In this document: positions 16,195-25,284 of the stretch, piece after piece
Position numbering within the stretch: the stretch's first letter is position 1
How the letters are laid out: each line of letters begins with the position of its first letter
Translations under genes and position numbers: made by a program
IMG/VR virus record: IMGVR_UViG_3300021963_000190
Span: 1-49,445 of that record
Reading direction: 5' to 3' (one strand)
DNA from: a virus
Length of the DNA: 49,445 bases
The notes under the pieces: generated by a model
Database searches by the model: none
What the model saw: only the letters and a program-made list of their open reading frames with translations
What the model was told of the DNA's origin: nothing

Positions 16195-17460
16195 TTATTT
16201 TATAACCTCTAAATTATCGTAATTTGTTCCCTCATACGATTTGACAGGAAACCCACCCTTCTCTAATATTTGCTTTAAATCTCTTAATACCGAATTTCTT
16301 TCCGATGGATGTACATCAATTAAGAACGCATCGTATGTATATAAAATCATTTTTGAACTTACCCCACTCAAATATAGTAGCACTTCCTCAATCTTCTTAT
16401 AATTCATTTCAGTTTCCAACGCCTGAAGTAAATAGTTAAATACCTTTTGTTCATTCGCCGCTTCGATTCGTTCAAACGGAATTTCCCTCTTATATAGAGG
16501 AGTCGTCAAACGGCCCGAAATTATGAACTTTTGGTAAACGGATTTGATGTACTCATCTACCTTTTGAAAGAATGGAATCCCCTTAGCAAATTCATCCAAA
16601 CCACCATAAAGGTATTTAAATGATAGAGCCTTCGATTCTTCTGTCGTAACCCCATAATATTTTGATAAGTGTTCGTGCGCAGTTTCACCATTTGGGAATT
16701 CGTATCCCACCATTTTACCGATGATACGGATGTGATAGGACTCGTAATCGAATTGAAGTAGAGTACCCCCCTTAAACCTACTCACCACATTGGCTCTACT
16801 ACCATCTGATTTATTCATCGCAGCCCAATTCACATTAAGATGGCGATTGCTCGGTCTACCTGTTACCGTATATGGATTGTATTTGGTGTAAGCAAATCCG
16901 TTTGGTAAATACTCTTTATTGAAATGAAATCTATCAATAAATTTTTCTTCTTCGACTTTCACCCCAGCCCCCTCCAGCCTCCCCAATGTTTTGATGGAAT
17001 CTGAATATAATCTATACCAATGTTTGATTTCTGATATGATGGGGATTCGTCTTAGAACTTCGTACCATCTCATTATGGGTACACAATCATTTAGATATTT
17101 AAAATCGCTTCTGTACCCCTTATAAACCTCCTCAGCGAACTCATTGAGTATGAAGGGTTTACCATACTCTTCAAAATAAACCCACTCATAATCGAGTCCT
17201 TTAGTATCTAAATAACGATTGCCGAAAACCAATGTATCGTTTGAAATAAGTTTATCAAATTTAATCAAATTACACGTTTGTGCATCTATATGGTTAAAGT
17301 TTATAATATAATCGGAATCGTTGGTTCTAAGATACAAAAACGAAATCGATGTATCATATTCGTGTGCTCTGGGTGAACTCCATATAGGAACAGCCAATAC
17401 AACTGAATGATTGTCGTTATAAAACGATAGTAGGGCTTTATTTGTTTCTATTAGATTCAT
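16195..17460 (-). CDS. Divergent family A DNA polymerase
   Basis: A 421-residue protein that fits the polymerase core of DNA polymerase I. NPYTVTGRPSNRHLNVNW (195-212) matches the region before motif A. Motif A is FDYESYHIR (237-245, catalytic D238). Motif B is reduced to ESKALSFKYLYGG (275-287). YLLQALETE (343-351) matches the QGTAAD helix, and motif C is LYTYDAFLIDV (373-383, catalytic D377). Both metal-binding aspartates survive. However, the Glu in motif A is His, and the HDE of motif C is YDA. The N-terminal 120 residues look like a degenerate 3'-5' exonuclease fold without its acidic sites. It could be the replicase or a specialised polymerase. It has its own near-leaderless promoter. 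Confidence 0.82.
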   Translation of the reverse strand: MNLIETNKALLSFYNDNHSVVLAVPIWSSPRAHEYDTSISFLYLRTNDSDYIINFNHIDAQTCNLIKFDKLISNDTLVFGNRYLDTKGLDYEWVYFEEYGKPFILNEFAEEVYKGYRSDFKYLNDCVPIMRWYEVLRRIPIISEIKHWYRLYSDSIKTLGRLEGAGVKVEEEKFIDRFHFNKEYLPNGFAYTKYNPYTVTGRPSNRHLNVNWAAMNKSDGSRANVVSRFKGGTLLQFDYESYHIRIIGKMVGYEFPNGETAHEHLSKYYGVTTEESKALSFKYLYGGLDEFAKGIPFFQKVDEYIKSVYQKFIISGRLTTPLYKREIPFERIEAANEQKVFNYLLQALETEMNYKKIEEVLLYLSGVSSKMILYTYDAFLIDVHPSERNSVLRDLKQILEKGGFPVKSYEGTNYDNLEVIK

Positions 17461-17466
17461 ACCCTA

Positions 17467-17497
17467 CAAAGATAATAAAATTTTTTGAATTTACAAA
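17467..17497 (-). promoter_or_regulatory. Host-type promoter of the polymerase gene, nearly leaderless
   Basis: TTTG (17494-17497) and TATCTTTG (17467-17474) on the minus strand are separated by 19 bases. Only six bases (TAGGGT) lie between the -7 box and the ATG at 17460, so the mRNA should have a leader of zero to about three bases. Confidence 0.7.
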
Positions 17498-17498
17498 A

Positions 17499-18260
17499 CT
17501 ATTCTCCCCAATATTTTTGTCTTAAATCGTAAATATCGATTGGTTCTCTTTTCATATGCTCTCCTTGTCTAAGGAAACCGCCTTTAACCATATATCCACT
17601 TAAAATGGAATATCTCGAATTTTTACCCGTATTAGTATCAGAACCATGTACTAAATGAGAATGAATTAAAAACGCTTGTCCTTTTTTAAGTGTAGCATAT
17701 ATTTTTGGGAAATTATGTCCTTCGGGCATCTTAGATGCTTTACCTCTTTCGTTTCTCCAATTGCCTGGGTTTGTTTTAACTCTCTCCTCATCAACTTCGA
17801 TATCCAATAATGGTAAGTAGTGCGAACCTTCGTATGCCCATAATCCACCATTACTCTCATCGGATGGGTCTAATGATATTGATATGTTTGCAATTTTATT
17901 CCAACCCGCTTGTGAATAGAATCCATCTTGATGTGCATCTCTACCCAATTCGCCAGATGGTTTAAAATATGCCCACGTTTGCACACCCTGTACTTCTGAA
18001 CCAAATAATAATTCCATCATCTCAATGGCTTTTGGATGTGCTAACATCTTATTAACTAATTCCGATTCTTTATGTGGATGCATATATGGTTCGTATTCTC
18101 CCCACTTTGTATCGGATTGATTTCTATTAATTCGTAATCTATCCAATTCAGCAATTATTTCATCTACTTCAGATTCAGTAAGAAAATCCACAATTGCATA
18201 TCCTTTGTATTTCCAATCGTGTAATAAGTTTTCAGCTTCAGTTTGGGTAACGTGCTTCAT
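17499..18260 (-). CDS. Phytanoyl-CoA dioxygenase (PhyH)-like Fe(II)/2-oxoglutarate oxygenase
   Basis: A 253-residue jelly-roll oxygenase. The iron ligands are H110 and D112 in DAHQDGFY and H205 in HLVHGSD, and the 2-oxoglutarate-binding arginine is R216 in KNSRYSIL. The block SLDPSDESNGGLWAYEGSH is typical of PhyH. Family members hydroxylate varied small molecules and lipids; phage versions are known but their substrates are not. It starts one base into the stop region of the next gene upstream (18260-18634). A weaker host-type promoter lies inside that gene, so it can be expressed apart from the baseplate genes. Confidence 0.87.
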   Translation of the reverse strand: MKHVTQTEAENLLHDWKYKGYAIVDFLTESEVDEIIAELDRLRINRNQSDTKWGEYEPYMHPHKESELVNKMLAHPKAIEMMELLFGSEVQGVQTWAYFKPSGELGRDAHQDGFYSQAGWNKIANISISLDPSDESNGGLWAYEGSHYLPLLDIEVDEERVKTNPGNWRNERGKASKMPEGHNFPKIYATLKKGQAFLIHSHLVHGSDTNTGKNSRYSILSGYMVKGGFLRQGEHMKREPIDIYDLRQKYWGE

Positions 18261-18634
18261 TATTTATGAAATTGTTTTAAGTTTGGTAAATATAATGAAA
18301 TATTTTTAATTTTCAAAGAAACTATCGATAAAGATGATTTGTTCGATTCAATTACACCCTTATCTATTAAATTACCATTTGAATCATATACCATATTTAA
18401 AGGACCGGATATTCTCCATCTCATAGTAGCTACTATCCAATATGGATTTTCAAAATAGCTTTCATATTCGGATTCCGAAATTTCATAAACAAATCCATTA
18501 TCATCACTAACTCTCTGAATGAAGTATCTAACCAAATATGCCGATGCATAATCATTATTAGATGGTTTAGGGACTATTGTTTTTGGAGTTTGTAATGAAA
18601 ACGATTGATTATCTTTTATTAAATCTTTATACAT
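18260..18634 (-). CDS. Hypothetical protein at the end of the baseplate operon
   Basis: A 124-residue protein with SAYLVRYFIQRVSDDNGFVY, an ISESEYESYFENPYW segment, then MRWRISGPLNMVYDSNG. This beta-rich pattern, in which rows of residues end in RWRISGP, appears in small tail-associated proteins of marine phages, but I cannot name the family. It is two bases downstream of the hub-like gene, so a baseplate or tail role is suggested by context. Its coding sequence contains the promoter for the dioxygenase gene. Confidence 0.6.
   Translation of the reverse strand: MYKDLIKDNQSFSLQTPKTIVPKPSNNDYASAYLVRYFIQRVSDDNGFVYEISESEYESYFENPYWIVATMRWRISGPLNMVYDSNGNLIDKGVIESNKSSLSIVSLKIKNISLYLPNLKQFHK
18287..18317 (-). 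promoter_or_regulatory. Host-type promoter variant for the dioxygenase gene
   Basis: TTTG (18314-18317) and TATATTTA (18287-18294) on the minus strand, spacer 19. The last base of the -7 box is A instead of G. The ATG follows at 18260. Confidence 0.5.
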
Positions 18635-18636
18635 AA

Positions 18637-20862
18637 TTATGTTTTTGGTAAAACTGCTTCAACATTTACTCTATATCCAGCTTCTATCGTAGTTTTCCAA
18701 CCACTTTCATCTATACCTTGCTTTACATTTGTAATTTGGAATATACCATTTCTATTATATATTTCAGGTATACCATCTATTTGAAAATATTCACCACAAC
18801 TTAATCCAGCCATTCCATCTATTGATAATGTTACATCCAAATATGTTAAAGCCGAACCTTTTTCTTCTTGCCCTATTTTTTCTTTAATTACCCCTTGGTC
18901 TAAGAATATATATGTTTTAATGGTATCTTTACCATTTTGTTTAACTTTAAACTTAACGGATTTTTTCTTAATAACTTCTTCCAAATTTTCAACTTCCACA
19001 TCGGAATCAACTTTTGGTTCATCAGCCTTTACACCAAATGTTTCAGTTTTTTTCTTATTATTTTTTGCAGATTGTATAACGATTGCTTTTTCAACTTCAT
19101 TTATAGAAAACCAACCATCTGCATTTTTTGCATAAGACATATCAAATAATGTGTATGCATCATCTTTCAATTGTGCATCCGAACCACTTACGAATTGTTC
19201 TCCTGCTAATATACTATTTAAATTCAATTGGGATTGATATAGTGCTTGTGCTTGAGCCAATGTACTCAATTCCATTGAAAAGTTAAATTCTTTTACAATG
19301 CCACCAACTGGTCCTACTTTGAATCTATATGGCTTTTGATTCTGAATATCAGATGGTGCTTTTGTAAATAATTTATAGTCCATTATTTGTAATAATTTAC
19401 CACCAACATCCGAAGTATCCGATGTTGTCATTATTTCCAACTTACACAATCCGTATGTATTATCGTTAACCATCCCCAATATGGCGTTTATAAAATCGGC
19501 TTGAGTAAATGATTGATTATATGCATTTAATACAGATTCATATCTAAAAAATAAGTTTAATAAATTACCATAAGTTTTTGTAGAATCCATTGGATAATCG
19601 ATACCATTTAAGGCATATAACTTATCAATTTTTGTTTTATTAAACATCTTATCATTCACTTTACAATCTTCCCCTATACCAGCTATAACCAATACGTTTT
19701 TCTTATTAGGGTCAGTTGAAAATTTGAATTTAGGTATTTTATTTGGTATTATAATATCCTCCGAAGATGAAACCATAAATTCATTAGAATTCATTGGTAT
19801 AATTGGTTGGGTTTTAGCTGAATCCAAATAATAATTTATTTTAATTTTATCTTTATTAGCTTTAAATATTTGAGAATTCTGAAGTAGTTCTAATATCAAT
19901 TTAAAAGATATATAGCTATCATATGATGCTACTTTATCTTTTTCCTTAGCGTTCATCATATCCCAATTGAAAAATTCAGGCTTCCAATCTTTTTCAGATA
20001 ATGATAGCATTCCGGGTAAATTAAAATCTGCTGCAATTTTTCTCAACCACGTATTATATGGTGCTTCCGGATTCTTACTTTTTTTCCCTACCTGCGAATT
20101 ATTATTAGATTGCTTCATTGGCATCCATAATTGTAATTCGTTTCCAGCGGATATTTCTAAATCTATATCATATGTACCATCTTCGGATGGGCTGTAATTG
20201 AAATCAGTAACCTTTCCAGCCATATAATCGTAGTTACCATCCGTCTTTACTAAATTATCCAAATAAGTAGTTTTGGCAACTTTAGCATCATCAAATAATT
20301 CGGCAAATGCTTTTATATAATCTTCCGATTTCTTTTTTGCAAATAATAGAGAATCTATATTGGTTTTACCAACTATATCTGTATTCCATCCGTATTCTAA
20401 TATAACATTCATAGATGGTCTTAAAAAGAAAAGGTCAAACATTTCCAATTGCTTCAATGAAAAGCATTTGATTTTAACTCTTGCACTTTTTAATGTATTG
20501 TTTCCACCATCCGTATCAATTTCAACCGATTCAATTATTGGGGTAGAAATCTTTCTATTTGTTTCTCCTTCAATTGTAATAGGTTTTCCATCTAAATCAT
20601 AACCCAATATGGAATTGGATGTTTGATACAACTTTGAAAATTCACTTTGATTTGATACAACACAGCCTCTAAAGGAATTACCTTCGTATGTACCCGTTTT
20701 AATAACAGATTTAATATTAGAACTACTTGCCTTTGTAACAGTTGCACCCGATGATAAAATGACAAATGGAGATAGTCTAAATTCTTCATAGGAAAATTTT
20801 TCCCTATTTTCTAATTTAGTTTTAATCCAAGGTTTCAAAGGTGCTATAAATGGAAACGACAT
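18637..20862 (-). CDS. Baseplate hub-like structural protein
   Basis: A 741-residue protein between the gp53-like gene and a small hypothetical gene. The N-terminal part has IIESVEIDTDGGNNTLKSAR followed by VKIKCFSLKQLEMFDLFFLR and MNVILEYGWNTD, a block typical of large baseplate proteins of marine contractile phages. The C-terminus (SIDGMAGLSCGEYFQIDGIP, then FQITNVKQGIDESGWKTTIE) is the pattern seen at the end of gp27/gpD-type hub proteins, with a DG-GI-G turn, an F-I-NV-H strand and W-T-I-A-R. It likely forms the hub or an inner baseplate ring at the tip of the tail tube. Confidence 0.66.
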   Translation of the reverse strand: MSFPFIAPLKPWIKTKLENREKFSYEEFRLSPFVILSSGATVTKASSSNIKSVIKTGTYEGNSFRGCVVSNQSEFSKLYQTSNSILGYDLDGKPITIEGETNRKISTPIIESVEIDTDGGNNTLKSARVKIKCFSLKQLEMFDLFFLRPSMNVILEYGWNTDIVGKTNIDSLLFAKKKSEDYIKAFAELFDDAKVAKTTYLDNLVKTDGNYDYMAGKVTDFNYSPSEDGTYDIDLEISAGNELQLWMPMKQSNNNSQVGKKSKNPEAPYNTWLRKIAADFNLPGMLSLSEKDWKPEFFNWDMMNAKEKDKVASYDSYISFKLILELLQNSQIFKANKDKIKINYYLDSAKTQPIIPMNSNEFMVSSSEDIIIPNKIPKFKFSTDPNKKNVLVIAGIGEDCKVNDKMFNKTKIDKLYALNGIDYPMDSTKTYGNLLNLFFRYESVLNAYNQSFTQADFINAILGMVNDNTYGLCKLEIMTTSDTSDVGGKLLQIMDYKLFTKAPSDIQNQKPYRFKVGPVGGIVKEFNFSMELSTLAQAQALYQSQLNLNSILAGEQFVSGSDAQLKDDAYTLFDMSYAKNADGWFSINEVEKAIVIQSAKNNKKKTETFGVKADEPKVDSDVEVENLEEVIKKKSVKFKVKQNGKDTIKTYIFLDQGVIKEKIGQEEKGSALTYLDVTLSIDGMAGLSCGEYFQIDGIPEIYNRNGIFQITNVKQGIDESGWKTTIEAGYRVNVEAVLPKT

Positions 20863-20865
20863 TAT

Positions 20866-21168
20866 TTATTTATTTATCTTTTCTAAATCATTTAAAATTT
20901 GAGATAGATTAGATGGAATTCTAAGTTGTAGTCCTTCGTTTATATAAAATGAAGCATCATTAATATTGTTTGCCACAGCTATAACCCACCATAAACTTCT
21001 ATCACCATAGTATTTATGTGCTAGCAAATCCAATCTATCGGTAGATTCGGATATAATATACAAATCATTATCAGTAGCTTTTATTTTTGGATAGATAATA
21101 CTTCCTAAATATTTTCTCTTTGTTTCAGATTCTGTATAAACGTTTGAATGTGTATATCTATTTGCCAT
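20866..21168 (-). CDS. LysM-like baseplate wedge protein (T4 gp53 type)
   Basis: A 100-residue protein with DRLDLLAHKYYGDRSLWWVI followed by AVANNINDASFYINEGLQLR and IPSNL. This is the LysM-like core of gp53 and gpX-type tail proteins: D-LD-LA-YYGD-WW-IA-N and then G--L-IP. In T4 gp53 joins wedges together around the hub. It is coupled to the gene upstream (21168). Confidence 0.78.
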   Translation of the reverse strand: MANRYTHSNVYTESETKRKYLGSIIYPKIKATDNDLYIISESTDRLDLLAHKYYGDRSLWWVIAVANNINDASFYINEGLQLRIPSNLSQILNDLEKINK

Positions 21169-22439
21169 TATTTAATAGTGTATTTTTGGTCATCATTATT
21201 TCCATCAAAATTGTATCTATAAGTTTTTGTTTCGTTAGATGCAATAGTATGGTTTTCTATAATCTTCAAAGAAAGAGATACATCTACAATCGATGGATAT
21301 AAAAATGCTTTAGTATCCTCATCGTACATGTCAACGCTTGGCCAAGATGTATTATCTTCTATTGTAAATGATAAACTCTCTATATAACCAGGAATTTGCT
21401 TATACAATGAACCAATTGTTATTTTAACTAAATTTGGAGCCATTGCATATTGTGAACTTGGTCCTTTATCTCCTCCAAATTGAATCGTTCGTATATCGCT
21501 ATCTGGAAAAGCTAATGATTTTAAATAATTTATTTTAGAAATCATTACATCTCTTTCCTTAGAACTTCTATAATACAGTTTTAAATTAAATTTTAAACTC
21601 CTCTCAACTCCACCATATCTGTATATATTGAATGGCGAACCAATGTATTTAAATGAGTTCCAAGTTGGTGATACATCTTCCGATATACCATTAATAGAAC
21701 CTACGAATGGAACTTTTATAGATGTTTTATTTTCAGCGGGAATTGTTTCAAATATTGTTACAATATGATTTGAATACTCTTTTGATTGTAGTTCGGTATC
21801 TGTTATGGTTAAAGATTCCAATAGTTTAGATTGAGCGGTATCCCAAGGAGTTCCTTTACCAGCCATATCTCTTTTTTGAAGTTTTCCATTTTTATCTCTA
21901 TAATGAGTAGAAAACTTTTTATCTTCTATTAAAACCGTTGGTTTACCCGTTTCATCTTTAGGACCAAACTTTGCTCCAAACTTTTCATCGGTTGAATAAT
22001 CTTTTAAATCTTTCGATAATTTTTTTAAACCGCCTTTTGTAAATGCTTTTATGGCCAAATTGGTAGCCATCCCACCAATGGTAGAACCTCCCTGCTTAAA
22101 AGATGCAATTAAAGATGCGGGTGCGGGTGATTTTTTTACATAATATGCCGTATCTTTTTCAATAGCATATTTTAAACTATCTTGCGTTTTTAGTAAAGAT
22201 ATGGGTTTAGAGAAAGGGGTGTTATTTTTGAATATAGTATCAGATGGTCTATTAGCTGAACCACCCAATGCACCACCAATTTGATTACCAATTAAATCAG
22301 CAATAGCATTTGGCGATGATGCCAACAATGCTGCACCTCTTGGTGGATTTAGTAATCCTCTACTTTCTATTCTGATATTTTCAGATTTTCCGTAAAGGTC
22401 TTTCTTTTGTGATTTAAAAAGGTCTAAAAGTGTTGCCAT
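21168..22439 (-). CDS. Baseplate / tail-tube junction protein (gp48/54-like position)
   Basis: A 423-residue structural protein directly after the tape measure. The first third is glycine and alanine rich with hydrophobic stretches (GAALLASSPNAIADLIGNQI). The C-terminal half has WNSFKYIGSPFNIYRYGGVE, then RSLKFNLKLYYRSSKERDVM and IGSLYKQIPGYIESLSFTIE, ending with SWPSVD. That row of features recalls tail-tube initiator proteins of contractile tails, which start tube growth on the baseplate. The T4 order (gp29 tape measure, then gp48 and gp54) supports this. A putative late motif lies 20 bases upstream. Confidence 0.62.
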   Translation of the reverse strand: MATLLDLFKSQKKDLYGKSENIRIESRGLLNPPRGAALLASSPNAIADLIGNQIGGALGGSANRPSDTIFKNNTPFSKPISLLKTQDSLKYAIEKDTAYYVKKSPAPASLIASFKQGGSTIGGMATNLAIKAFTKGGLKKLSKDLKDYSTDEKFGAKFGPKDETGKPTVLIEDKKFSTHYRDKNGKLQKRDMAGKGTPWDTAQSKLLESLTITDTELQSKEYSNHIVTIFETIPAENKTSIKVPFVGSINGISEDVSPTWNSFKYIGSPFNIYRYGGVERSLKFNLKLYYRSSKERDVMISKINYLKSLAFPDSDIRTIQFGGDKGPSSQYAMAPNLVKITIGSLYKQIPGYIESLSFTIEDNTSWPSVDMYDEDTKAFLYPSIVDVSLSLKIIENHTIASNETKTYRYNFDGNNDDQKYTIK

Positions 22440-22458
22440 TTATAGTCTATGTATTTAC

Positions 22459-22467
22459 TATAAATAT
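22459..22467 (-). promoter_or_regulatory. Putative late promoter motif before the gp48-like gene
   Basis: An exact ATATTTATA on the minus strand, followed by GTAAATACA. It lies 20 bases before the ATG at 22439 and between the tape measure stop and this gene. Confidence 0.6.
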
Positions 22468-22489
22468 CTCTATTGTAAATTTATAAGAA

Positions 22490-25273
22490 TTATTGTGTTC
22501 TAGCTACTCCGTAATTTTTACGAGCCTGATTTAATAAACTACCACGTATTGACCTACCATCCAATGTGATATCTTTATCACCTGCGGTATTTTCCATAAT
22601 TTTGGAAAGAATTTGCGTAGATAGTCCAAGCATAGCAACCATCTCTTGGTTTAGTTTTGTATTATATTGAGTTTCGGTTAAGGTTACTTTTGCTTTTTCT
22701 GCTGCCATCTTTTGTGCCTCAACTTGCTTTTGACCCATAGTATTAACCGCATCAACAGTTGGTTTTGTACCCGTTTCAATTGGTTTTGCCTGTTGTTCTT
22801 TTGAAACAGGGGCTGAACCTCTATCTTGTGCTTTGTACATATCTCTACCAGCCAATCCAACATCTATACCCGCAGATACGGCAGTTCCAATTCCTGGTAT
22901 TGTAGATGCTACTCCCGATGCTACTTCACCTGCGGCTCCTAACCAATCTCCTTCAGCCGCTCTTTGCATTGCAAATCCAATTCCGGCTAAAGCTCCAATT
23001 ATTGGTATTTTTTTAAGTATAGCCTTCCCCATACCCTTTGCACCAACTTTAGCAATAGCTTTAACTCCGGCTTTTTCAGCTACCTTTGCACCTGCTTTTT
23101 CAGCTACCTTTGCACCTGCTTTTTCAGTAACTTTAGTTCCTACTTTTTCCGTAGCTTTTGTAGCCACAGATGCAGTAGCCTTTGTGGCTACTTCTGGAGC
23201 ACCTTTACTAAATAATTTACCAAAGAGTCCACTACCTTTACTCATTAAGAATGTAGTAACAATAGTTGCGACCGTACTTATTAAAGCTGTCGTTAACATT
23301 GTTTCTGCATTTTTTAAGAAACCTTGCTGGTCTCTTTCATTCATTTTATCAGCTATACCACCTACATTTTTTATAATGGCATCTTGCCTTTGTTGTTCTT
23401 TTTCAGCCTGTAATGTTATAGATTTCAATTCTGCTGCTGCCGATATCATAGCGTTTGCCGCTGTTAATCCAGCTTCGGCAGATTGTCTAGCCGCTAAATA
23501 TGTTTTGTTACCAGCTTCTGCACTTCCTTTACCTAACGCTCCACCAGAACGACCCGTATTTTCACTTATCTTTTGTATAGAGTTTAAATCCATTCCACCC
23601 AACGCTTGTGATAAAGCCTGTTGTTGGAACATATTCATATCTTTTGGATTTAATCCCTGAGCCTTCAATGCTTTCATAGCACCTTCTTGGTCTCCAGACA
23701 TAAACTTAGCTCTAACTTCGGATAAGTTTACATTTTTACCAAGCATCGCTGATAAACTCATTTCGGATTTGATACTATCTTTATAATTTAGTACCATATT
23801 TTGACCAGCTTTAGCTACTTCATTGAAACTAACTCCCAATGATTTTGCATATATTACTTGCTTAGCTAATTGGCTACTTCCTTTTATCTGATAACTTAAT
23901 GCATCTTTGGATGCTTCGGCTATTTCAGCCATAGCACTACCCAAATTCACACCAGCTTTATCAGCCATTGCTCTAACTCCTTCTTGTAAATTTAAAGCAG
24001 TTTTTTCACTAACCTTATCTAATCTTTGGAAAGTTTCATTTATAATTGCAATATTTTCAGTAGATTGACCCGTTCTTTGAGCCATTATAGACATATCGGC
24101 TGCCATTTTGCCCGTTGGCATTTTACCCGTTGCATCCGATGCGGCCTGCATTGATTCTGCGATATTTTCGGCAGATATACCAGCTAATTGTAATTGAGCC
24201 CCACCATAACCAACTGAACCCAATCCTTTACCAAACAATGCAGTTTTAGATGCGGCTTGAAATTCTGCACCCATTTGTTGTAGAGATGTACTGAATTGTA
24301 GCATGGCTTCCTCCATTACGAAGTTTCTACCACCAAACATACCCATATCAACTTTCTGATTGATTGTATCTATTTGACCACCCAACTTAGCTATTTTTTT
24401 ATCATAGCCAGCCATAGTACCTAATTTATTACCAATCAATCCAAAGTTATAAGCCATCCCGGCTGCTACACCTGCTAAAGCGCCTAATGCTAAAGATAAT
24501 CCTTTACCACCATTTGTAGCACTTTTTAAAACATCCCCCAACTCCCTAACTCCTTCTACACCGCTTCCCGCTATACCATCTATTGAACTCTCTACACCCT
24601 TTAATGCCGATGCGGCTAATTTAGCTGATTTAGCGAATGAATCGATTTCCGCATCCATATTAGCTATGTGCTCTCCTAATAATTTAGCGGCATCTTCTGA
24701 TAATTCTATTTCAGACCTTATATCCGAATATGCTTCTTGCGATTTTTTAACAGTTTCAAGATATTCTAATTGAGTGATTTTACCTCTAACTTTTAATTTA
24801 TTAGCTTCGAGTATAGAAGAGTTGTTTTGCTTATAAGCTTTTAATAATTTAGCTACACCCTCATTATCTTTATCGTTGATTTTAGAGTTCTTATTTATAA
24901 CTGTACCAATACTCTCTAATAATCCTTTAGTTTTGTCTAATTTTTCTTTTTGAAATTGATATGCTTTATTATTTTTACCGATGGTATTTCCGATACTAAT
25001 TAAGCTAGTATCCATATCATCGTAATCTTTCAATTCAGCCTTTAATAACTTATTCTTTTCCTTTTGCAGCTTTAATAATAACTCATACTGCTTTTTAGAT
25101 TTTTCAAATACTTTATTTGCAGCCTCTAGCGATTCTATTTTTTTAAATTGAGCTTCAGTTATTTTATCTTCTAAAGCATACAATTTTTCCAACTGCTTCT
25201 CATTTGCTTTCAGTTGTTCGACTTCTTCTTTCAAAGAAATCAATCTAGCATTAACGTTAGTTGCTTTAGCCAT
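22490..25273 (-). CDS. Tape measure protein
   Basis: A 927-residue protein with the standard tape-measure plan. Residues 10-220 form long lysine/glutamate-rich coiled coils. A hydrophobic Gly/Ala segment lies at about 258-282 (LSLALGALAGVAAGMAYNFG). A long helical middle follows, then a hydrophobic stretch near 660-680 (LISTVATIVTTFLM). Lysine-rich AEKAGAK repeats lie near 705-735 and a third hydrophobic segment near 755-775. It would line the tail tube, set its length and possibly form a channel in the host membrane. It follows a small gene and the gp26/gp51-like pair, as in T4 where gp29 plays this role. Confidence 0.88.
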   Translation of the reverse strand: MAKATNVNARLISLKEEVEQLKANEKQLEKLYALEDKITEAQFKKIESLEAANKVFEKSKKQYELLLKLQKEKNKLLKAELKDYDDMDTSLISIGNTIGKNNKAYQFQKEKLDKTKGLLESIGTVINKNSKINDKDNEGVAKLLKAYKQNNSSILEANKLKVRGKITQLEYLETVKKSQEAYSDIRSEIELSEDAAKLLGEHIANMDAEIDSFAKSAKLAASALKGVESSIDGIAGSGVEGVRELGDVLKSATNGGKGLSLALGALAGVAAGMAYNFGLIGNKLGTMAGYDKKIAKLGGQIDTINQKVDMGMFGGRNFVMEEAMLQFSTSLQQMGAEFQAASKTALFGKGLGSVGYGGAQLQLAGISAENIAESMQAASDATGKMPTGKMAADMSIMAQRTGQSTENIAIINETFQRLDKVSEKTALNLQEGVRAMADKAGVNLGSAMAEIAEASKDALSYQIKGSSQLAKQVIYAKSLGVSFNEVAKAGQNMVLNYKDSIKSEMSLSAMLGKNVNLSEVRAKFMSGDQEGAMKALKAQGLNPKDMNMFQQQALSQALGGMDLNSIQKISENTGRSGGALGKGSAEAGNKTYLAARQSAEAGLTAANAMISAAAELKSITLQAEKEQQRQDAIIKNVGGIADKMNERDQQGFLKNAETMLTTALISTVATIVTTFLMSKGSGLFGKLFSKGAPEVATKATASVATKATEKVGTKVTEKAGAKVAEKAGAKVAEKAGVKAIAKVGAKGMGKAILKKIPIIGALAGIGFAMQRAAEGDWLGAAGEVASGVASTIPGIGTAVSAGIDVGLAGRDMYKAQDRGSAPVSKEQQAKPIETGTKPTVDAVNTMGQKQVEAQKMAAEKAKVTLTETQYNTKLNQEMVAMLGLSTQILSKIMENTAGDKDITLDGRSIRGSLLNQARKNYGVARTQ
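23070..23141 (-). repeat. 24-base tandem repeats inside the tape measure gene
   Basis: Two identical 24-base units (23070-23093 and 23094-23117) and a diverged third (23118-23141) encode eight-residue EKAGAKVA-type repeats. Copy number changes here would alter protein length in steps of eight residues. Confidence 0.88.
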
Positions 25274-25284
25274 TTATAAAACTA

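Noticed and set aside
22833-23660. Long plus-strand open frame (275 codons) and many other plus-strand frames
   Set aside because: They lie wholly inside strong minus-strand genes such as the tape measure and the fibres. Their translations are low-complexity mirror images of the repeats, and they have no promoters or family motifs.
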